Part shown: piece after piece, positions 20,312 through 28,398 of the stretch | Layout of the letters: each line of letters opens with the position of its first letter | How positions within the stretch are numbered: the stretch's first letter is position 1 | Source: Pararhodospirillum photometricum DSM 122 | Lineage (GTDB): Bacteria > Pseudomonadota > Alphaproteobacteria > Rhodospirillales > Rhodospirillaceae | Reading direction: 5' to 3' | Assembly (NCBI RefSeq): GCF_000284415.1 | Contig: NC_017059.1 | Coordinates: 3,218,200 to 3,253,163, forward strand | DNA length: 34,964 nucleotides | Notes under the pieces: generated by a model | The model's database searches: none | What the model was told of the DNA's origin: nothing | The model's input: only the letters and a program-made list of their open reading frames with translations | Made by a program: the position numbers and the translations under genes

Positions 20312-21820
20312 ATGATGACTGATCCTTTGGCCCTGATGCCCGCCTTGCCGGAGGTCTTGATGGCCTTCCTGGGCATGGGGCTTCTGATGGTCGGGGTCTT
20401 CCGCAAGGGAGATACCGCGCCTTATGTCTGCCGCGCCGTCTTGGTGGGCCTTGCCTTGGTCGCCGCGCTCGTCGTCAGCCAACCCGGCTGGCGCGAGCCG
20501 ATGCTGGCCTTTGGCGGTCTGTTCATTAATGATGGCTTCGCCCGCTTCGCCAAGCTGCTGACCCTGGCCGGGGCCGCTGCCACCTTGCTGTTGGCGCTGG
20601 GCTGGTTGCAGCGGGAAAAGGACCTGCGCTTCGAGTTTCCGATTTTGGTCGTCTTTGCCACCTTGGGCATGATGATCATGATCTCGGCCCACGACCTGAT
20701 GACCTTGTATTTGGGCGTGGAACTCCAGTCGCTGGCCCTTTATGTCATCGCCGCCTATCAGCGCGACAACACCCGCTCGACCGAAGCCGGCGTGAAGTAC
20801 TTCGTGCTGGGCGCGCTGGCGTCGGGGCTGCTGCTCTATGGCATGACCTTGGTCTATGGCTTTGCCGGCACCACCAACTTCGATGGTCTGGCCGAGGTCG
20901 CCAAGGCGGGGCCGGCCTCCATGGGGGTGGTCATCGGCCTTGTGTTCATCATCGCCGGTCTGGCCTTTAAGGTGTCGGCCGTGCCCTTTCATATGTGGAC
21001 GCCCGACGTGTACGAGGGCGCGCCGACCCCGGTCACGGCTTTCTTTGCCGTGGCCCCCAAGGTGGCGGCCCTGGCCTTGTTCGCCCGCGTCTTGATGGAT
21101 CCGTTTGGCGCCTATGTCGCCGACTGGCAGCGCATTTTGGTGCTGATCGCCCTCTTGTCCATGGGCCTGGGCTCCTTTGCCGCCATTGCCCAGACCAACA
21201 TCAAGCGCATGATGGCCTACAGCTCGATTGGTCACGTGGGCTTTGCCTTGGTTGGTCTTGCTGCCGGCACCACCGAGGGCATTCGGGGTCTCTTGATTTA
21301 TCTGGGCATTTACGTGGTCATGAACGTGGGCACCTTCGCCCTTATCGTGTCCATGCGCCGCCAGGGCCAGATGGTCGAGTCCATCAACGACCTCAAGGGC
21401 TTGGCCCGCACCCAGCCGCTCAACGCCTTGGCCATGAGCCTCTTCATGTTCTCGATGGCGGGTATTCCGCCGCTGGCCGGGTTCTTTGGCAAGTTTTATG
21501 TGTTTATGGCGGCGATCAACAGCGGGCTCTATACCCTGGCCATTCTGGGCGTTTTGGCGAGCGTGGTCGGGGCGTTCTATTACCTGCGCATCGTCAAGCT
21601 GATGTACTTCGACGAGGTGGTGGAGCCTCTCGACGTTATTACCGGTGTCGTGCCCCGTTCCATGATTTTGGGAGGTGCGACCGCTATGCTGCTGTTCTTC
21701 CTGGTTCCCAATATCTTGTTGGCCGGGGCCCAGAGGGCGGCAGAGGTGTTGACCGGGGTGGAAGCGATTGACATGCGCGGTCTGGCGGCGGGCTCCGTTT
21801 CGGGTCTGGGCGGCCGGTGA
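20312..21820 (+). CDS. nuoN: NADH-quinone oxidoreductase subunit N
   Basis: Third antiporter-like subunit (502 residues), next to NuoK in the membrane arm. Motifs: DLMTLYLGVELQSLALYVIA with the conserved glutamate, STEAGVKYFVLGALASGLLL, and FKVSAVPFHMWTPDVYEGAP then TPVTAFFAVAPKVAAL. NIKRMMAYSSIGHVGFALVG and AGIPPLAGFFGKFYVF follow. Two tandem ATG codons (20312, 20315) could serve as start. Its stop TGA overlaps the GTG start of birA (GTGA), so biotin ligase synthesis is coupled to the end of the nuo message. Confidence 0.97.
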   Translation: MMTDPLALMPALPEVLMAFLGMGLLMVGVFRKGDTAPYVCRAVLVGLALVAALVVSQPGWREPMLAFGGLFINDGFARFAKLLTLAGAAATLLLALGWLQREKDLRFEFPILVVFATLGMMIMISAHDLMTLYLGVELQSLALYVIAAYQRDNTRSTEAGVKYFVLGALASGLLLYGMTLVYGFAGTTNFDGLAEVAKAGPASMGVVIGLVFIIAGLAFKVSAVPFHMWTPDVYEGAPTPVTAFFAVAPKVAALALFARVLMDPFGAYVADWQRILVLIALLSMGLGSFAAIAQTNIKRMMAYSSIGHVGFALVGLAAGTTEGIRGLLIYLGIYVVMNVGTFALIVSMRRQGQMVESINDLKGLARTQPLNALAMSLFMFSMAGIPPLAGFFGKFYVFMAAINSGLYTLAILGVLASVVGAFYYLRIVKLMYFDEVVEPLDVITGVVPRSMILGGATAMLLFFLVPNILLAGAQRAAEVLTGVEAIDMRGLAAGSVSGLGGR

Positions 21821-22614
21821 GCGTTTGTCCGCTCCCAGGACCGACCGCCGGGGCCGTCACCCTGCCGATGGGGTGGCGGCTTATCGCCCACGACGCCGTG
21901 GATAGCACCAACGCGGTGGCCCGCGCCTTGATCACCAAGGGGGCCGCCGAGGAGGGCACCGTGGTTTGGGCCCGCGAGCAGACCGGGGGCCGGGGACGCC
22001 AGGGCCGGGTGTGGCATAGCCCGCCCGGCAACTTGTACCATTCCTACGTCCTACGGCCCGACGTGCCTTTGGCCGAGGCGGCCCGTCTGTCTTTCGGGGC
22101 GGCTCTGGCCGTTGCCGAGGCCCTTGAGGCTTTGTGCCCCATCGCCGATCCCCGGTGCAAATGGCCCAACGACATCGTGTGTCATGGCGGCAAGGTCGCC
22201 GGCATGCTGATGGAAACGGTGTCGGCGGCGAGCGGGCCGCCCTGGCTGGTGTTGGGGATCGGGGTGAATCTTAAGACCGCGCCCATCACCGGGGCTTTGT
22301 TTCCTGCTCTGGCCATGGAAGATTTGGGCTGCCCCGTGGGCCTTGAGGATCTGCTCTCAGGCATCGCCCAGCGCTTGGCCTATTGGCTGGCCAAATGGCG
22401 CCAGGATGGTTTTGCCCCGGTGCGCGCCGCGTGGCTGGAGCGGGCCCTTGGCGTGGGCAAGCCGGTGGAGGTTCGTCTGGGGCCCCACAGGACCCAACGA
22501 GGGATTTTTCAGGGCCTCGACGAGGCCGGCTGTCTGGTGCTGGCCGAGGAGGACGGTATGGTCCGTCTGATCTCTGCCGGCGACGTGTTCTTTCCCCCCC
22601 AGGAGGGAGCTTGA
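21817..22614 (+). CDS. birA: Biotin--[acetyl-CoA-carboxylase] ligase
   Basis: Activates biotin to biotinyl-AMP and transfers it to the lysine of biotin carboxyl carrier proteins. The 265-residue protein has the catalytic core: DSTNAVA, the biotin/ATP loop GGRGRQGRVWHSPPGNLYHS, KWPNDIVCHGGKVAGMLMET with the catalytic lysines, and IGVNLKTAP. The small C-terminal domain (about 218-262) follows. There is no N-terminal winged helix, so this is a monofunctional ligase and not a biotin-operon repressor. It starts with GTG inside the nuoN stop. Placement after nuoN and before coaX is a recurrent alphaproteobacterial arrangement. Confidence 0.93.
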   Translation: MSVCPLPGPTAGAVTLPMGWRLIAHDAVDSTNAVARALITKGAAEEGTVVWAREQTGGRGRQGRVWHSPPGNLYHSYVLRPDVPLAEAARLSFGAALAVAEALEALCPIADPRCKWPNDIVCHGGKVAGMLMETVSAASGPPWLVLGIGVNLKTAPITGALFPALAMEDLGCPVGLEDLLSGIAQRLAYWLAKWRQDGFAPVRAAWLERALGVGKPVEVRLGPHRTQRGIFQGLDEAGCLVLAEEDGMVRLISAGDVFFPPQEGA

Positions 22615-22618
22615 GCGA

Positions 22619-23404
22619 ATGCTGCTGACGATCGATTCCGGCAACACCAACACCGTGTTCGCCGTGTTCGACGGTGAGGAAAAACGGGGCGAATGGCGGG
22701 CCGCCACCAACGTGAACACCACCGCCGATGAAATGGGCGTGTGGCTGCTTCAGTTGATGGCGCTGGCCGGTATTGACCGCACCCAGGTGACAGCCTGCGT
22801 CGTCGCCTCGGTGGTGCCCGCCACGGTGTTCAATTTGCGTCAGTTGGCGCACCGTTACTTCCACTGCGCTCCCATGGTGGTGGGCGATCCCGACGTGGAC
22901 TTAGGCATCGGTCTGCTGGTGGACCATCCCGACGAGGTCGGCGCCGACCGTCTGGTCAATGCGGTGGCTGGCCATGTCAGCTACGGCGGTCCCTTGATTG
23001 TCGTCGATTTCGGCACGGCCACCACGTTCGACGTGGTGGATGGCCAGGGCAATTACTGTGGCGGGGCCATTGCGCCGGGCGTCAATCTTTCGCTTGAATC
23101 CCTGCACCGCGCCTCGGCCCAGTTGCCCCGGGTGGCCATCGGGCGGCCGCGCTCGGTGATTGGCAAGTCCACCGTGCCGGCCATGCGCTCGGGCATTTAC
23201 TTGGGCTACCTTGGCTTGATTGAAGGCTTGGTGCGTCGCATATCGGAAGAGTTCGGCGCGCCGATGCGCGTGGTTGCCACCGGTGGTCTCGCCCCCTTGT
23301 TTGCCGAGGCCACCGACGTGATCGAGGCTGTGGACCTGGATCTGACCTTGCGAGGGCTGGTGATCATCCATCAGCGGACCCTGGCCCGGCGCGGCCAAGC
23401 GTAA
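22619..23404 (+). CDS. coaX: Type III pantothenate kinase
   Basis: Phosphorylates pantothenate in the first committed step of coenzyme A synthesis. The 261-residue protein has the ASKHA-fold motifs of CoaX: LTIDSGNTNTVFAVFDGEEK at the N-terminus, DEVGADRLVNAVAG, the catalytic VVDFGTATTFDVVD and GNYCGGAIAPGVNLSLESLH, and a C-terminal VVATGGLAPLF. It begins four bases after birA with GGAGGGAG as ribosome binding site. Type III enzymes are known to be insensitive to CoA feedback, unlike CoaA. Confidence 0.94.
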   Translation: MLLTIDSGNTNTVFAVFDGEEKRGEWRAATNVNTTADEMGVWLLQLMALAGIDRTQVTACVVASVVPATVFNLRQLAHRYFHCAPMVVGDPDVDLGIGLLVDHPDEVGADRLVNAVAGHVSYGGPLIVVDFGTATTFDVVDGQGNYCGGAIAPGVNLSLESLHRASAQLPRVAIGRPRSVIGKSTVPAMRSGIYLGYLGLIEGLVRRISEEFGAPMRVVATGGLAPLFAEATDVIEAVDLDLTLRGLVIIHQRTLARRGQA

Positions 23405-23491
23405 AAGGGGACAGACCGGGCTTGCGCCGGGTCGCGTTTCCTGGTTTCACCTACCTTTCTTGTCCCCATCGCTGATTGGAATCCCCCGCCC
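23405..23491 (+). other. Short intergenic region with inverted repeats before the RNase J gene
   Basis: GGGGACA (23407-23413) and TGTCCCC (23461-23467) are complementary arms enclosing a smaller GC-rich inverted repeat around 23416-23436. The structure lies just upstream of the RNase J start, which has no clear Shine-Dalgarno sequence. It might be a site for RNase J autoregulation, but that is speculation. Confidence 0.35.
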
Positions 23492-25174
23492 ATGGCCGAA
23501 CCCGCCCCGCCGTCTCCGCCCCGCTTCGAGGAGGATGCCCTCTACTTCGTACCCTTAGGCGGGGCGGGGGAAATCGGCATGAACCTTTCGCTGTATGGGT
23601 ATCGCGGCCGTTGGCTGATGGTCGATCTGGGCATCACCTTTGGCAACGATACGACCCCCGGCGTCGAGGTCATCGTTCCCGATCCGTCGTTCATCGAGGA
23701 ACGGCGCGACGATCTTCTGGGCCTCGTCATCACCCATGCCCACGAGGACCATCTGGGGGCCGTGCCCTATCTGTGGCCGTTCCTGGAGTGTCCCGTTTAT
23801 GCCACTCCCTTTGCCGCCGAGTTCCTGCGCCACAAGCTGCGCGAAGAGGGGCTGAACGGGGATGTGGAGCTGACCGAGGTTCGCCACGGGGAGCGTTTCA
23901 CCCTGGGGCCGTTTGATCTCGAGCTGATCGCTACCCCCCACTCCATCCCGGAAGCCAGTCATCTGGTGGTGCGTACCGAGGCCGGCACGGTGTTCCACAC
24001 CGCCGACTGGAAGCACGATCCCGAGCCCCTGGTTGGCGCCCCGGCCGACGAAGACCGCCTGCGACGCTTGGGCGACGAGGGCGTGCTGGCCGTGGTCGGT
24101 GACAGCACCAATATCTTCAACAAGGACCACACCGGGTCTGAAGGCGAGGTGCGTCGCTCCTTGGTCGAGGTGTTTGCCCAGCAGACCGGGCGGATTGCCG
24201 TGGCCTGCTTTGCCTCCAATATCGCTCGTCTGGAGAGTATTGCTCTCGCCGCCAAAGCCTGCGGTCGCGACGTCGCCCTGGTCGGGCGCTCGTTGTGGCG
24301 CATGCACGATACGGCCAAGGCCTGCGGCTATCTCACCGAGGCCCCGCGCTTCCTCACCGACGAGGAAGGCGCCTATCTGCCTCGCGACAAGGTGGTGTAC
24401 GTCTGCACCGGGTCCCAGGGCGAGCCCCGCGCCGCCTTGCGCCGGATTGCCTTTGACACCCACCCCCATGTCACGCTGGGCAAGGGGGACGTGGTGATCT
24501 TTTCCAGCCGCATCATTCCCGGCAACGAACGCCCTGTTCTCGAGGTGCAAAACCGGCTGGCCTCGTTGGGGGTCTCCATGATCACCCCGCGCGAGGCCCT
24601 GGTCCATGTCTCGGGCCACCCGGGCGCCCAGGATGTGCGCAACCTCTATGGCTGGATCCGCCCCTCGGTGGTTCTGCCGGTCCACGGCGAGCGCATGCAT
24701 CTTGATGAGCACGCCATCGAGGCCCGCGCGCTTGGCATCCCCACCGTGCTGACTGCCATCAATGGGCAGGTGGTCCGGCTTGATGGCGCCGAGGCCGGGG
24801 TGGTGGGCAGCGTGTCGGTCGGCCGGCTGGCCGTTGATGGCGAACGCCTGATCCCCTTGGATAGCGAAGTCGTGCGCGATCGGCGGCGCATGGCGCTGGG
24901 TGGCGCTGTTGTGGTGTCTGCCGCCCTTGACGACAAGGGCCGGGTGGTCGGCGATCCCCGGGTGGCCGCGCGCGGCCTGCTTGACCCCAAGGAAGACGCC
25001 GAGGACATTGAGGAAATCCTGGAAATCGTGCGCGGTACCGTGGCCGGGTTGCGCCCGCCCGAGCGGCTGCGTGACGAGGCGGTCGAGGAAGCCATCCGGG
25101 TTTCCGTGCGGCGTTTCTTCCGGCAAAGCCAGGGCCGGCGTCCCGTGACCGATGTTCATGTTCTTCGTGTTTGA
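23492..25174 (+). CDS. rnj: Ribonuclease J
   Basis: A metallo-beta-lactamase/beta-CASP nuclease with 5'-to-3' exonuclease and endonuclease activity, acting in rRNA 5' maturation and mRNA decay. The zinc motif is ITHAHEDHLGAVPYL, with H82, H84, D86 and H87. Later metal or CASP motifs are FHTADWKHD, GDSTNIF, SEGEVRRSL, CTGSQGEPRAALRRIA, HVSGHPGAQDVRNLYGW and VLPVHGERMHLDEHA. The C-terminal domain (about 450-560) is typical. The 560-residue length fits alphaproteobacterial RNase J. The bacterium therefore probably combines RNase J with RNase E, as many alphaproteobacteria do. Confidence 0.95.
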   Translation: MAEPAPPSPPRFEEDALYFVPLGGAGEIGMNLSLYGYRGRWLMVDLGITFGNDTTPGVEVIVPDPSFIEERRDDLLGLVITHAHEDHLGAVPYLWPFLECPVYATPFAAEFLRHKLREEGLNGDVELTEVRHGERFTLGPFDLELIATPHSIPEASHLVVRTEAGTVFHTADWKHDPEPLVGAPADEDRLRRLGDEGVLAVVGDSTNIFNKDHTGSEGEVRRSLVEVFAQQTGRIAVACFASNIARLESIALAAKACGRDVALVGRSLWRMHDTAKACGYLTEAPRFLTDEEGAYLPRDKVVYVCTGSQGEPRAALRRIAFDTHPHVTLGKGDVVIFSSRIIPGNERPVLEVQNRLASLGVSMITPREALVHVSGHPGAQDVRNLYGWIRPSVVLPVHGERMHLDEHAIEARALGIPTVLTAINGQVVRLDGAEAGVVGSVSVGRLAVDGERLIPLDSEVVRDRRRMALGGAVVVSAALDDKGRVVGDPRVAARGLLDPKEDAEDIEEILEIVRGTVAGLRPPERLRDEAVEEAIRVSVRRFFRQSQGRRPVTDVHVLRV

Positions 25175-25225
25175 CGGGCGTTGGCCTGTTCTTTCCCTTT
25201 TGCGATTTCGCCGCAGGAGCCTTGC

Positions 25226-25630
25226 ATGATCGGCCGTTTGAACCACGTCGCCATTGCCGTTCCCGACCTCGACGCCGCGACTCGGATGTACCGCGATACC
25301 CTGGGGGCCCAAGTCTCCGAGCCCTTGCCCCAGCCGGCCCACGGCGTGACCGTGGTGTTCATTACCCTGCCCAATACCAAGATTGAGTTGCTTCATCCGC
25401 TGGGTGAAAAATCCACCATTGCGGGTTTCCTGGAAAAGAACCCGGCGGGCGGTATCCACCACGTGTGCTACGAGGTCGAGGATATCCTGGCCGCCCGTGA
25501 CCAGCTCAAGGCCCAGGGTTTGCGGGTGTTGGGCGACGGCGAGCCCCGCTTGGGGGCGCACGACAAGCCGGTGCTGTTCTTACATCCCAAGGACTGCTAC
25601 GGCACCTTGGTGGAGTTGGAGCAGGCCTAA
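25226..25630 (+). CDS. mce: Methylmalonyl-CoA epimerase
   Basis: Interconverts (R)- and (S)-methylmalonyl-CoA in the propionyl-CoA to succinyl-CoA route. The 134-residue protein has two VOC-type beta-alpha-beta units: RLNHVAIAVPDLDAATRMYR (first metal His) and GGIHHVCYEVEDILAARDQL (second His), with a C-terminal Glu in FLHPKDCYGTLVELEQ. The substrate-pocket segment IELLHPLGEKSTIAGFLEKN matches the family. ATG at 25226 follows CAGGAG at good spacing; an in-frame ATG 15 codons earlier is rejected. The gene usually follows rnj in this group of bacteria. Confidence 0.92.
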   Translation: MIGRLNHVAIAVPDLDAATRMYRDTLGAQVSEPLPQPAHGVTVVFITLPNTKIELLHPLGEKSTIAGFLEKNPAGGIHHVCYEVEDILAARDQLKAQGLRVLGDGEPRLGAHDKPVLFLHPKDCYGTLVELEQA

Positions 25631-25641
25631 GGCCGGCAAGA

Positions 25642-25684
25642 ACAAGGCTGGGGAGGCGGGCCACCCCTCGGTCCCTTGAGGGGT
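25642..25684 (+). repeat. Palindromic repeat copy 4, with right arm deleted
   Basis: AAGGCTGGGGAGGCGGGCC is followed directly by ACCCCTCGGTCCCTTGAGG. Compared with complete copies, the seven bases TCCCCAG of the right arm are missing, so the hairpin cannot form fully. The flanking extension CCTCGGTCCCTTGAGG is kept, which shows that the conserved unit is longer than the palindrome. It lies between mce and the AIM24 gene, both on the plus strand. Confidence 0.7.
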
Positions 25685-25719
25685 GTCTCCGTCGCTCCTG
25701 TTCCAAGAGAGACGCTTCC

Positions 25720-26517
25720 ATGACCGATCCTGTTGTTACCGAGCATCACGAAATCCCCGGCCTTGGTATTGAAGTCCTGGAGTGGCGCACCCTGGGCGGC
25801 ATGACCCAGCCGGCTGGGTTGTTGGCGCTGGCCCTGGTGCGTCAGGCCGGGTTGCCGGTGCGCCAAGTCCGCCTGACCTTGAACAACAGTGCGGTGATTC
25901 TGGAAGCCGGGGCCTTGCAGGCGTGGTGGGGGCGGCTGGAAGTCGAGAACTCCCTGCCGGCCGGCAAGGTTCTGGGCCGTTTGTTTGGCGCGGCCATGAG
26001 TGGCGAAACTATTTTTCGTCCGCGCTATACCGGGACGGGGGTGGTGCTCACCGAGCCGTCGTTCCAATGCGTGGTCCTGGTTGGCCTGGATCATGAATCG
26101 GTGATCGTGGACCAGGGCCTGTTTTTGGCCTGTTCCGGTGAGATCGAGGTCGGGGCCGAGATCCAACGCAGTGCCAGCGCCTTGGTGTTTGGCGGCGAGG
26201 GGCTGGTGCAGACCCGCTTGACGGGGACCGGCATTGCCGTTTTGCAATCGCCCGTGCCCGACGCCGAATTGATCAAGGTCACGCTGGCGGCCGGCGAGAC
26301 CATGGCGGTGGATGGGCCGTTTGCCGTGCTGCGCTCCGATACGGTGCGCTTTACCGTGGGCAAAAGCTCCAAGTCGTGGATCGGCACCGCGGTATCGGGC
26401 GAGGGCTTGATGCAGACCTTCCAAGGGCCGGGCGATGTGTGGCTGTCGCCGCTCCACCCCGTCTATGCCGGCTTCCCCACCTTGATGCCGCCCCTGGTCC
26501 CGCCTGCGGGGGGATGA
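25720..26517 (+). CDS. AIM24 family (TIGR00266-like) protein
   Basis: A 265-residue soluble protein of beta-strand-rich repeats, matching the AIM24/DUF124 family. Recognisable segments are GRLFGAAMSGETIFRPRYTG, the valine- and glycine-rich strands of the trimeric jelly-roll, and a late GEGLMQTFQGPGDVWLSPLH. The biochemical function is unknown; the mitochondrial relative is linked to inner-membrane organisation. The start at 25720 follows AAGAGAGACG. It is separated from mce and from the glycosylase gene by copies of the palindromic repeat, so it may be its own transcription unit. Confidence 0.82.
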   Translation: MTDPVVTEHHEIPGLGIEVLEWRTLGGMTQPAGLLALALVRQAGLPVRQVRLTLNNSAVILEAGALQAWWGRLEVENSLPAGKVLGRLFGAAMSGETIFRPRYTGTGVVLTEPSFQCVVLVGLDHESVIVDQGLFLACSGEIEVGAEIQRSASALVFGGEGLVQTRLTGTGIAVLQSPVPDAELIKVTLAAGETMAVDGPFAVLRSDTVRFTVGKSSKSWIGTAVSGEGLMQTFQGPGDVWLSPLHPVYAGFPTLMPPLVPPAGG

Positions 26518-26552
26518 GGGGGCTGGGGAAGCGAGCCTCCCCTGCCTTTTCT
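26518..26552 (+). terminator. Palindromic repeat copy 5, probable terminator of the AIM24 gene
   Basis: GGGGAAGC (26525-26532) and GCCTCCCC (26535-26542) pair with one A-C mismatch and are followed by TGCCTTTTCTTC. It starts right behind the AIM24 stop codon. The downstream tag gene begins 15 bases after the tail, with AAGGAC as its weak ribosome binding site, so read-through is possible. Confidence 0.65.
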
Positions 26553-26566
26553 TCAAGGACCCTGCC

Positions 26567-27100
26567 ATGAGTGCCTATTGCGACAGCGCTCCCGGCCACC
26601 CGCTGCACGGCCCCTACCACGACACCGAATACGGCGTGCCGCAGACCGACGAGACCGTGTTATTCGAGCGTCTGTGTTTGGAGATCTTCCAGGCGGGTCT
26701 GTCCTGGGAACTGATCTTGAAGCGCCGGGCCGGCCTGGGGGAGGCCCTGGCCGGTTTTGATGTGGACACCCTGGCCGGCTGGGGCGAGGCCGATGTGGAG
26801 CGCCTTGTGACCGACCCTCGGCTGATCCGCAACCGCCGCAAGATTGCAGCCCTCTTGGAAAACGCCCGGCGCGTACAGGCTCTGCGCCTCAGCCATGGGC
26901 ACTTCGCCGGCTGGATTCGCGCTCACCATCCCTTGCCACTCGCCGATTGGGTGCGCTTGTTTCGCCGCACGTTTTTGTTCACGGGGCCCGAGGTGGTCAA
27001 CGAGTTCCTGATGAGCCTGGGCGTGCTGCCTGGAGCACACCGGGACGACTGCCCCGTGGCCCGCCATCTGGCGACCCTGCCTTCCCCATGGGAGACCTGA
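26567..27100 (+). CDS. tag: DNA-3-methyladenine glycosylase I
   Basis: Removes 3-methyladenine from alkylated DNA in base-excision repair. The 177-residue protein keeps the Tag zinc site: C5 and H18 near the N-terminus (in GPYHDTEYGVPQTDE) and H158 and C162 in the C-terminal HRDDC. The base-binding region LCLEIFQAGLSWELILKRR with E39 is present, as is a helix-hairpin-helix-like region DVERLVTDPRLIRNRRKI. The N-terminus has a glycine/proline/histidine insertion (SAPGHPLHG) compared with E. coli Tag, and the middle segment is slightly shorter. Substrate range may differ from classical Tag, but the family assignment is firm. Confidence 0.88.
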   Translation: MSAYCDSAPGHPLHGPYHDTEYGVPQTDETVLFERLCLEIFQAGLSWELILKRRAGLGEALAGFDVDTLAGWGEADVERLVTDPRLIRNRRKIAALLENARRVQALRLSHGHFAGWIRAHHPLPLADWVRLFRRTFLFTGPEVVNEFLMSLGVLPGAHRDDCPVARHLATLPSPWET

Positions 27101-27188
27101 CCCGGCCCCAAAAGGAAAAGAGGGCAAGACCAGCAGCCTTGCCCCCCCCTTGTGCCGGTCCCAACCGACGCCACCCCTGTTTTTTTAA

Positions 27189-27240
27189 GGGGTCGGCCGG
27201 ATCCCAACACCCATCGGTATCCTTCCGCCCCGTTTTTTTT
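27189..27240 (+). terminator. Imperfect terminator-like hairpin with T8 tail
   Basis: GGGGTCGG...CCGGAT on the left can pair with ATCC...CCGCCCC on the right, leaving a loop of about 16 bases and an internal mismatch. Eight T follow (27233-27240). It lies about 90 bases after the tag stop. Confidence 0.5.
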
Positions 27241-27282
27241 ATGCTGTCAGGGTTGGGGATGCCCCCTCCCTTCTTTTTAGTG

Positions 27283-27308
27283 CCGGCCCTTTTGGCCGGA
27301 TTTTTTTC
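27283..27308 (+). terminator. Strong intrinsic terminator
   Basis: Perfect stem CCGGCC (27283-27288) and GGCCGG (27294-27299) with a CTTTT loop, followed by ATTTTTTTC. This is the cleanest rho-independent terminator in the window. No gene ends nearby; tag ends about 180 bases upstream, behind another T8 hairpin. Confidence 0.8.
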
Positions 27309-27567
27309 TGGCAACGATGCCGCCGTTGATCGGCGATCTCCTCCCAAAACTCGGGCTTTTCGCCAAAATCCCTCGTCGTCCGGAGACCCCGGGCGCCGGC
27401 GGATCTTTTTGCCGCCCCCCCTTTCTTCAGGGGTGGATTGCACTATACGCATGCCCCGGGGGGCTGTCACGCGAAATCGGCCCCGTTGTACCGAAAATCT
27501 GTCGGAACAGTTGTGCGCCGCCGAACCCGGAGCTGCGGGATGGCTGGTCTATCTCCTTCTGGCGGTG

Positions 27568-27596
27568 TTCTTTCGGGGGACAGGGCGTGATACACT
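27568..27596 (+). promoter_or_regulatory. Candidate promoter of the proline-rich secreted protein gene
   Basis: TTCTTT (27568-27573) and TACACT (27591-27596) are spaced by 17 bases, about 40 bases upstream of the start codon. The -10 box is acceptable and the -35 box is weak. Confidence 0.35.
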
Positions 27597-27636
27597 GGAC
27601 GAAAGCCAGGGGGTGGCCCCAAAAGGAGAGACGGTC

Positions 27637-28332
27637 ATGCGACACACCGCGATCATGCTGGGGCTCCTCCTGGGCTTGGGCGGCGCCGAGGCCGCGCTGG
27701 CGGTGACGGGAGTCGCGCCAGTGGTCGGCGAGAGGGGGGCGCTCATCCCCGTGCGCCAGCCCCAAGCTCCCATGGCCTATCCGCCGGAAACCTACGCGCC
27801 GCCCGGTGTGGAAGACACCGCGCCCTCTGGGGTGTATGTGGTGCCGCCCGGGGTTTACGTCGTGCCCTCGCCTCAGCGCCCCTCGGTCACGCCGTCGTCG
27901 CCGTTTCCCAGCGAGGCCCCGGCCCGGCCGCCGCGCTCCTATACCCCGTCATCGCCGTTTCCCTCGGAGTCGCGTCAGGAACCGGCCTATCGTCCGGCGC
28001 CGTCGTTTCCGGTCGCGCCCCCAGTTAGTTCCCAGCCCGTGATGGTGCAGCCCTGGCCAGTGCGCGTGTCCGTGGTGGACTGCCGGGCTTTGCTGCCGTC
28101 CTCCATGATGCCGGGCGAGGTGCGGGGATCCCGCGAGGCCTCGTTCACCCTGACCCTGTCCGTGGATCCGGGGGCCGGCGGCGGGCGGCCCGGTCGCACC
28201 ACGCCGCCCCGGGTGCCCGTGGGCCTTGATGTGGGGTCGGGAGGCTATCTCGCGGTCGAGGGGATCCCCCTGGACAGTGGAGAAGTCAGGCGTGTGGTGA
28301 ATGCGTGCCGGGCATTTTTGGCGGGGCGCTAG
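27637..28332 (+). CDS. Proline-rich predicted secreted protein, function unknown
   Basis: A 231-residue protein with a clear signal peptide (MRHTAIMLGLLLGLGGAEA, cleavage near AEA-A). A central low-complexity region (about 40-140) is rich in Pro, Ser, Tyr and Val and contains internal repeats: GVYVVPPGVYVVP, and TPSSPFPSE twice. The C-terminal part (about 145-231) is more globular, with two cysteines (VVDCRALLP and VVNACRAFL) and a glycine-rich middle. The ATG is supported by AAAAGGAGAG. The frame is open far upstream across tag, but that part is not coding. It is probably periplasmic or surface-exposed; the neighbouring cell-wall hydrolase hints at an envelope role. I do not recognise a named family. 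Confidence 0.7.
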   Translation: MRHTAIMLGLLLGLGGAEAALAVTGVAPVVGERGALIPVRQPQAPMAYPPETYAPPGVEDTAPSGVYVVPPGVYVVPSPQRPSVTPSSPFPSEAPARPPRSYTPSSPFPSESRQEPAYRPAPSFPVAPPVSSQPVMVQPWPVRVSVVDCRALLPSSMMPGEVRGSREASFTLTLSVDPGAGGGRPGRTTPPRVPVGLDVGSGGYLAVEGIPLDSGEVRRVVNACRAFLAGR

Positions 28333-28398
28333 AGGGAAAGACTCTCCCTCCGGCCCTTTGGCGTGGCGACAGGCAGCGGCTGGCAAACGGAGGCGAGG

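Larger units (their letters stand above)
27101..27636 (+). other. Gene-free region with several terminator-like hairpins and T tracts
   Basis: The 536 bases between tag and the next gene hold runs of 8, 7, 7 and 5 T, unusual for this GC-rich DNA. A GGGCAAG/CTTGCCC stem (27122-27144) follows tag. A longer imperfect stem (about 27189-27232) ends in eight T, and a very clean hairpin follows at 27283-27308. No protein-like frame with a ribosome binding site is seen. Tandem terminators with little between them suggest one or two small RNAs, or an inefficient terminator backed up by a second one. Confidence 0.5.

Noticed and set aside
23555..25561. A 668-codon minus-strand frame opposite the RNase J gene
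   Set aside because: Same GC-driven shadow effect; the composition is dominated by His, Gly, Gln and Asp and it lacks a ribosome binding site.
26947..27636. N-terminal extension of the proline-rich protein frame across the tag gene and the intergenic region
   Set aside because: It overlaps tag in another frame and crosses two intrinsic terminators. A strong ribosome binding site and a signal peptide mark the start at 27637.
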